This document shows, piece by piece, positions 59,292-64,000 of a DNA stretch of 64,000 bases (position 1 is its first letter; each line of letters starts with the position of its first letter). This DNA is from Pseudomonadota bacterium (GTDB lineage Bacteria > Pseudomonadota > Alphaproteobacteria > Sphingomonadales > Sphingomonadaceae). The position numbers and the translations under genes are program-made. The stretch lies in contig JAEXFD010000030.1 in assembly GCA_023400405.1 (NCBI GenBank), positions 186,001 to 250,000 on the forward strand, written 5' to 3'. The notes below the pieces were generated by a model. It was not told where the DNA came from. It worked only from the letters and a program-made list of their open reading frames with translations, and made no database searches.

Positions 59292-60575
59292 ATGAGCGAG
59301 ACTGCCAAGCTGCAGGTTGCGGGTAAGGAAGTCGAATATCCGGTCCTTTCGGGCAGCGTCGGCCCCGACGTGATCGATATCCGCAAGCTCTATGGCCAGA
59401 CCGGCACCTTCACCTATGATCCGGGCTTCACTTCGACCGCGTCGTGCGAATCGGGCCTGACCTATATCGATGGCGACGAGGGCGTGCTGCTCCACCGCGG
59501 CTACCCGATCGGCCAGCTCGCCGAAGAATCGAGCTTCATGGAAGTCGCCTATCTGCTCCTGAACGGCGAGCTGCCGAGCCAGGACGAATATGCGAAGTTC
59601 ACGCGCACGATCACGCGCCACACCATGCTGCACGAGCAGCTCGCCACCTTCTATCGTGGGTTCCGCCGCGATGCGCACCCGATGGCGGTGATGTGCGGCG
59701 TGGTCGGCGCGCTTTCGGCCTTCTATCACGATTCGACCGACATCACCGATCCGCACCAGCGGATGATCGCCAGCCACCGGCTGATCGCGAAGATGCCGAC
59801 GATCGCGGCGATGGCCTATAAGTACAGCGTCGGCCAGCCCTTCCTCTATCCGCAGAACGACCTGAGCTATACCGGCAACTTCCTGCGGATGACCTTCGGC
59901 GTTCCGGCCGAGACCTATGAGGTCAATCCGGTGATCGAGAAAGCACTGGACCGGATCTTCATCCTCCACGCCGATCACGAGCAGAACGCTTCGACCTCGA
60001 CCGTGCGCCTCGCCGGCTCGTCGGGCGCCAACCCCTTCGCCTGCATCGCGGCGGGCATCGCGTGCCTGTGGGGCCCGGCGCATGGCGGGGCCAACGAAGC
60101 GGCGCTCAACATGCTGCACGAGATCGGCCGGCCCGAGCGCATCCCCGAGTTCATCGCGCGCGCGAAGGACAAGAACGATCCGTTCCGCCTGATGGGCTTC
60201 GGCCACCGCGTCTACAAGAACTACGATCCCCGCGCGACCGTGATGCAGAAGACGGTGCGCGAAGTGTTCGCGGCGATGAACGTCTCCGATCCGGTGTTCG
60301 ACGTGGCGCTGCAGCTCGAGGAAATGGCACTCAAGGACGATTATTTCATCGAGAAGAAGCTGTTCCCGAACGTCGATTTCTATTCGGGCGTGATCCTGTC
60401 CGCGATCGGCTTCCCGACGACGATGTTCACCGCGCTGTTCGCCCTCGCCCGCACCGTCGGCTGGGTGGCGCAATGGAACGAGATGATCTCGGACCCCGAC
60501 CAGAAGATCGGCCGCCCGCGCCAGCTCTATACCGGCCCGACCCAGCGCGATTACGTTTCGATCGACAAGCGCTAA
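59292..60575 (+). CDS. gltA: Citrate synthase (type II)
   Basis: 427-residue hexameric type citrate synthase, condensing oxaloacetate and acetyl-CoA in the TCA cycle. The N-terminal extension common in Gram-negatives is present. Catalytic words: MLHEQLATFYRGF, GPAHGGANEAAL, MGFGHRVYKNYDPRA (His and the Asp-containing loop) and FYSGVILSAIGFP. A strong AAGGAAG-type ribosome site precedes the ATG. A REP-like inverted repeat follows the stop. Confidence 0.96.
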   Translation: MSETAKLQVAGKEVEYPVLSGSVGPDVIDIRKLYGQTGTFTYDPGFTSTASCESGLTYIDGDEGVLLHRGYPIGQLAEESSFMEVAYLLLNGELPSQDEYAKFTRTITRHTMLHEQLATFYRGFRRDAHPMAVMCGVVGALSAFYHDSTDITDPHQRMIASHRLIAKMPTIAAMAYKYSVGQPFLYPQNDLSYTGNFLRMTFGVPAETYEVNPVIEKALDRIFILHADHEQNASTSTVRLAGSSGANPFACIAAGIACLWGPAHGGANEAALNMLHEIGRPERIPEFIARAKDKNDPFRLMGFGHRVYKNYDPRATVMQKTVREVFAAMNVSDPVFDVALQLEEMALKDDYFIEKKLFPNVDFYSGVILSAIGFPTTMFTALFALARTVGWVAQWNEMISDPDQKIGRPRQLYTGPTQRDYVSIDKR

Positions 60576-60600
60576 GGCGGGGCAAGCCCTGAAGGAAACT

Positions 60601-60698
60601 GCTCCCCGGCGAAGGCCGGGGCCCAGTTGCCGACGGGTGCGAGATCATCCCATCGCTTCAGCCGCGCGGAAGCTGGGCCCGGGCCTTCGCCGGGGAGC
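60601..60698. repeat. REPIN-like inverted repeat (26-bp arms, one mismatch)
   Basis: Left arm 60601-60626 and right arm 60673-60698 are inverted copies with one mismatch, separated by 46 bp. Each arm contains CCCCGGC-GAAG-GCCGGGG or its near copy. Layout matches the repeat at 35684-35787. It follows gltA. Confidence 0.75.
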
Positions 60699-60790
60699 AG
60701 CTTGTGACGACCGGAGACCTCGCCACATCCGGCTTCCGCCGCGACGTTAGCCGCGTTAATTCCTCCTGGCCCTATCCGGAGACGCGACTC

Positions 60791-61021
60791 ATGCGCCAGG
60801 CCATCCTGTCCTTGATCGGCATCTTCGCGCTGCTGTTCGGCATGTTGTTCGTGCTGCAGGGCCTGGGCGCGGTGCGCTGGCCGGCGAGCAGCATGATGAT
60901 CGGCAGCCAGACCTGGGTGATCCGTGGCGGCGTCCTGATGCTCGTCGGCGCGGTGCTGATCGGCGGCGCGCGCCTGCTGCCTCGGCGCGCCGGGAGAAGC
61001 ACGCTCCGAGACAGCGAGTGA
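60791..61021 (+). CDS. Small two-pass membrane protein, hypothetical
   Basis: 76 residues with two hydrophobic segments (about 2-22 and 42-60) joined by WPASSMMIGSQTWVIRG, ending in a basic tail (LLPRRAGRSTLRDSE). GGAG precedes the ATG at 60791. The motif of a helix, short periplasmic loop with Trp, second helix is common among small alphaproteobacterial proteins without known function. It follows the REP-like element after gltA. Confidence 0.7.
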   Translation: MRQAILSLIGIFALLFGMLFVLQGLGAVRWPASSMMIGSQTWVIRGGVLMLVGAVLIGGARLLPRRAGRSTLRDSE

Positions 61022-61120
61022 TCCGCCAAGATTAACCTCAGCCGACCCGTCGGTTCAGCAACCCGATCGCGTCCCGCGCGTACAACAGGCCACATGCGGG
61101 ACACGAGAGGAGAATCGACC

Positions 61121-61453
61121 ATGAACCTGTCCAAGATGATCGCCGCCGCCGCGCTGGCCTTTGTCGGCGTTGCGAGCGCCACCACACCGGCCACCGCCGC
61201 CCCGGCCGCGAGTGCGACGCTGGTGAGCGCTGCAATTGAAGCGCCGGCGGCGCAGGATTGGCGCTATCGCGATCGCGACTACCGGCGCGATTATCGCCAC
61301 GATCGACGCGACTGGCGCCGTGACCGCTGGGAGCGCGAGCGCCGCCATCGTTGGGAGCGTGCCCGCTGGGAGCGCAACCGCTATTATCGCGGCAATCGCC
61401 ATTGCCGGACCGAATGGCACCACGGCCGCCGCACGACCGTCTGCTACCGCTAA
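61121..61453 (+). CDS. Secreted Arg/Tyr/Asp-rich repeat protein
   Basis: 110 residues. A clear Sec signal peptide (MIAAAALAFVGVASA) is followed by a spacer and a mature domain made of R-x-R/RD-Y/W repeats: YRDRDYRRDYRHDRRDW and RRHRWERARWERN, ending with NRHCRTEWHHGRRTTVCYR, in which two cysteines may pair. Strongly cationic with alternating acidic residues. GAGGAGA precedes the ATG. No enzyme motif; likely periplasmic or surface. Similar small Arg/Tyr-rich proteins occur widely in sphingomonads (from memory). Confidence 0.75.
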   Translation: MNLSKMIAAAALAFVGVASATTPATAAPAASATLVSAAIEAPAAQDWRYRDRDYRRDYRHDRRDWRRDRWERERRHRWERARWERNRYYRGNRHCRTEWHHGRRTTVCYR

Positions 61454-61516
61454 TCTCGTGGATCAAGGTGAAGGGCGCTCGCTGATCGGCGGGCGCCCTT
61501 CGCGCATCCGCGGCGT

Positions 61517-62914
61517 TCAGCCGCGAAGCGGCAGGCTGAAGACGAAGCGCGCGCCCATGCCGAGCTCGCTATCGACGATCAAGTCACCGCCCATCGCGCG
61601 CGCCAGCCGGCGGGCAATGTAGAGCCCCAGTCCGCTGCCGCCGGGCTCGGTGGGATCGACCCGGCCGAACTTGGCGAATATCTTCTCCTGATCGGCCTCG
61701 GCGATGCCCTTGCCCTGATCGGCGACGATCACATGGCCGTGCGTCTCGTCACGCTCGATGCGGATCCAGACCATGCCGCCCGCCGGCGAATAGCGCACGG
61801 CGTTGCCGATGAGATTGACCAGCACCTGGAGCGCGCGGCGGAATTCCCCGGTCACTTCCAGGCTTTCGTCCACTGCCGGCTTGTCGATCCGGACCTGCGC
61901 CTGGGCGGCGCGAACCGCGAGCAGCCCCGCAGCACGGCGCGCGACGTCAGCCAGATCGAGCGGCTCGGTCTCGATCGCGAAATCCTCGCGCTCGATCGCC
62001 TGCAGATCGACCAGATCGTCGACCAGCCCGAGCAGATGACGGCCGGCATTGGCGATGTCGCTCGCATATTCGGCGTAGTCGGGCTTGAGCGGCCCTTCCG
62101 TCTGCGCGCTGATCGAATCGGCATTGGCGATGATCTTGCCGAGCGGCCCGCGCAGCGCGCGATCGAGGCGCTGGCTGAAGGAATCGGGAAAGCCGCCGAA
62201 CGGCACTTCCGCGCCCGGCAGCGGCGCATCGGGGCCCGCCGCGGCGGGCGGCGCCGCATCGAGCATGTGCGCAGCGCCGACGAAGCCGGCAAAGCGCCCG
62301 CCGGGATCGGTACGCGGCGTGGCGGCGAGGCGGACCATCCGGCCCGTGCCGCGCAGCTCGGCCTTCTGCCCATCGAACCGCGCCTGGGCAGCAACGGCGC
62401 TGAGGATCGGCAGGTTGCCGAGATCGTCCTGGGCGAGGCTGAACAGGCGAGTGAGCGGCTGGCCGAGCATTGCCGATCCGTCAAAGCCATAGCGCGCGCC
62501 CGCCTCGATCGAGAGGAAGGTGATGCGCAGCGTCGCGTCGGTCTCCCACAGCCAATCGGCGGCCGAGCGGAAGAAATCGCCGTCGCGATCTGGCTCGCTG
62601 GCCGGCGCGCGCCAGCCGGGACGCGGGCGCCAGCCACTGACTTCGAGGCGGACGCCGCCGCGATCGGGCTCGGCACGCACCCAAAGCTCGAGATCATCCT
62701 CCCCGTCGGCGGCGATGACGTTGCGCGAAATGGCAATGCCAAGGCGCTGGGCGAGCCTCGCCAGCGTCGCGACCTGCGGGACGGCGAGCGGCGTGCCGAG
62801 CGCGCCGCCGGCACGCTCGTTGAGTTCGATCAGGCGCGGCTCGGCCTCGATCAGCCGTCCTTCGCCGTCGGTGCGCCCGATCGCGAGCGGCAGGCTGGGA
62901 TCGATCGCGTTCAC
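61517..62914 (-). CDS. PAS-type sensor histidine-kinase homologue lacking the phospho-acceptor His
   Basis: 465-residue cytoplasmic two-component kinase homologue with no membrane segment. A PAS-like N-terminal half (two regions, about 1-90 and 100-240) is followed by a dimerisation domain and an intact HATPase domain: NLIGNAVRYSP (N box), DQGKGIAEADQEKIF (G1/F box) and GSGLGLYIARRLA (G2). In the dimerisation helix, where kinases have H-E-L-R-T-P-L, this one has R-A-L-R-G-P-L, so the phosphorylated His is Arg. It could still bind ATP and act by dimerising with or allosterically steering other kinases, like DivL. Start is a GTG at 62914, overlapping the upstream stop. Confidence 0.85.
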   Translation of the reverse strand: MNAIDPSLPLAIGRTDGEGRLIEAEPRLIELNERAGGALGTPLAVPQVATLARLAQRLGIAISRNVIAADGEDDLELWVRAEPDRGGVRLEVSGWRPRPGWRAPASEPDRDGDFFRSAADWLWETDATLRITFLSIEAGARYGFDGSAMLGQPLTRLFSLAQDDLGNLPILSAVAAQARFDGQKAELRGTGRMVRLAATPRTDPGGRFAGFVGAAHMLDAAPPAAAGPDAPLPGAEVPFGGFPDSFSQRLDRALRGPLGKIIANADSISAQTEGPLKPDYAEYASDIANAGRHLLGLVDDLVDLQAIEREDFAIETEPLDLADVARRAAGLLAVRAAQAQVRIDKPAVDESLEVTGEFRRALQVLVNLIGNAVRYSPAGGMVWIRIERDETHGHVIVADQGKGIAEADQEKIFAKFGRVDPTEPGGSGLGLYIARRLARAMGGDLIVDSELGMGARFVFSLPLRG

Positions 62915-63990
62915 CGCGTGCCTCCGCGATCGAGCGCGATGACGGCGGCGCGATAATCCGGGTGAAGCTTGAGCGGCGCCAGCGCATCGCGCGCCTCGGC
63001 GGCGGCAATCGCGGCAATCGTATCGAGCGTGTCCGCAAAGCTTTCGAGGTCGCGCCGCGGATCGGCCTCGCTCAGCGCATAGCCGATCTGCGCGACCGAG
63101 GCGCGCGGCAGATCGAGCGCGCGCAGGGCGAGCCAGAGACGGTCGCCCGCCGGATCGAGCACCATCTCGCGCGCGATCGGATACGGCATGCCGAGCGCAT
63201 GGGCGAGCAGCGCGACGAACAGCACGATGCGCCGATCGCCCAGCGCCTCGACGAGCAGCTCGGGCAGTTCGCCGGACTGAGCATCGATCGCCCCCGCAAA
63301 GCGCAGCGCCACCGCTTCCAGCCGATTGCCCTCGTCATAGGCGGAGAGGCTGCGCAGGGCGGCCTCGGACAGCGCCTGATCGAGCGCAGCGCTTGGCGCC
63401 TCCACGCGGCCTCGCAGTGCGGCGGCCACCCACCAGGCGAGCCGGTGATGGAGTTCGGCGGGCAGTTCGGTCTGCACCAGGCCCGTGTCGGGCGTGGCGC
63501 GGCGACGGCTTTCGGCGATCAGCACCGCCATTGCGCTCGCCGCGACGACGCGATCGGGATGCTGGACGAAGCGATTGATCAGGCTCGGCCGCTCGGGATC
63601 GTCAGGCGCCGTCATCGGCAGCGCAGCGCCGAGCAGCTCCTGGCGCACGCGACCGACCAGCTCGGCCATCAGCTCGGGATCGCGCAGCAGGCCCGAGCGC
63701 GCGAGCCGCGCCTGGGCCGAGGCGCCGGGCGCGGCAAGGGCGGCGACGAGCTGGGCCTCGCCCTTGGCCGAGAGCAGCCGCACCGCATGCTCGCGAATCT
63801 CGCCCTCGACCGTCGCGACCAGTCCGGCGAGCAGGGTGGCAAGGCCGGCGCGGAGGTGCTCGTCGAGCCGAGCGTCCTCCGGCAGGAAGAAATCGTCGAT
63901 CGCGACCATCAGCCCGTGATAGGCGCGCGTCTCCGCAGCCGCCGCACGCGCGAGCAGCTTGCTGGCGCTGGCGTTCACGTCGCCGCGCAT
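62911..63990 (-). CDS. DUF2336 domain protein (start near window edge)
   Basis: 359 residues, mostly alpha-helical with Ala/Leu repeats, matching the DUF2336 family of unknown function found in alphaproteobacteria. The region LINRFVQHPDRVVAASAMAVL resembles its core, and helices of about 35 residues suggest a HEAT-like solenoid. It is encoded just upstream of the kinase homologue and their codons overlap by 4 bp (62911-62914), so they are likely partners. The reading frame is open beyond 63990 to the right window edge, so the true start could lie upstream. Confidence 0.8.
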   Translation of the reverse strand: MRGDVNASASKLLARAAAAETRAYHGLMVAIDDFFLPEDARLDEHLRAGLATLLAGLVATVEGEIREHAVRLLSAKGEAQLVAALAAPGASAQARLARSGLLRDPELMAELVGRVRQELLGAALPMTAPDDPERPSLINRFVQHPDRVVAASAMAVLIAESRRRATPDTGLVQTELPAELHHRLAWWVAAALRGRVEAPSAALDQALSEAALRSLSAYDEGNRLEAVALRFAGAIDAQSGELPELLVEALGDRRIVLFVALLAHALGMPYPIAREMVLDPAGDRLWLALRALDLPRASVAQIGYALSEADPRRDLESFADTLDTIAAIAAAEARDALAPLKLHPDYRAAVIALDRGGTR

Positions 63991-64000
63991 GTCGACGGGG

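Noticed and set aside
1..64000. tRNA, rRNA, insertion sequence, prophage or toxin-antitoxin genes
   Set aside because: Reading both strands I found no cloverleaf, ribosomal RNA signature, transposase, integrase or toxin-antitoxin pair that I could support.

Overview
The window is chromosomal DNA, about two-thirds G+C, from an alphaproteobacterium, most likely a sphingomonad (Sphingomonas or a close relative). Several signs agree: the gene order ppiD-trpE...trpG...trpD-trpC-moaC...moeA-lexA-comEC(reverse)-gltX-gltA; a GTTC-N7-GTTC SOS box in front of lexA; an RcdA (DUF1465) gene; DUF465 small proteins; an alphaproteobacterial DksA that lacks the zinc cysteines; a TonB receptor beside a tannase-family esterase; and REP-like inverted repeats in the intergenic gaps. 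I see no rRNA, tRNA, IS element, prophage, integron or CRISPR array.

Layout. (1) 1-7.9 kb looks like a catabolic island: the end of an AraC regulator, a TonB-dependent receptor with a likely AraC operator and its own terminator, then a tightly overlapping run of an acetoacetyl-CoA synthetase-type ligase, a 38-residue membrane protein, a tannase-family esterase and an alpha/beta-hydrolase whose nucleophile serine is replaced by alanine. (2) 7.9-10.6 kb, reverse: a DUF1800/DUF1501 secreted pair. (3) 10.8-16.3 kb: a pentose-phosphate operon (rpiA, tkt, short gnd, two HAD phosphatases). (4) 16.4-18.1 kb: a PadR-controlled membrane protein and a small secreted protein. (5) 18.1-20.3 kb, reverse: PiT phosphate permease with a NUDIX-DUF47 protein. 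(6) 20.5-26.2 kb: small membrane protein, gamma carbonic anhydrase, flavin oxidoreductase, RcdA, two DUF465 proteins, PilZ, DksA, a serine-rich surface-type protein and a host-attachment-family protein. (7) 26.3-35.4 kb: serS, an NlpD-like LysM/LytM lipoprotein, DUF486, GNAT, rimO, a class-C serine hydrolase, an unknown secreted protein, and a divergent AKR/LysR pair. (8) 35.8-42 kb: PQQ glucose dehydrogenase, M17 peptidase, MFS exporter, tpiA. (9) 42.2-60.6 kb: the conserved alphaproteobacterial core run from ppiD to gltA, with the trp genes split by unrelated genes. (10) 60.8-64 kb: two small proteins, a histidine-kinase-like protein without the phospho-accepting histidine, and a DUF2336 protein running to the window edge.

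Most of the window is housekeeping. The parts that go beyond routine annotation are the NUDIX-DUF47 fusion, the Ser-to-Ala hydrolase and hidden membrane peptide in the esterase operon, the pseudo-histidine kinase/DUF2336 pair, a family of REPIN-like inverted repeats, and several operator or hairpin arrangements that overlap starts or ribosome binding sites. I found no clear multi-gene defence or secretion system. All functional calls rest on recognised motifs and gene context; no database search was run.
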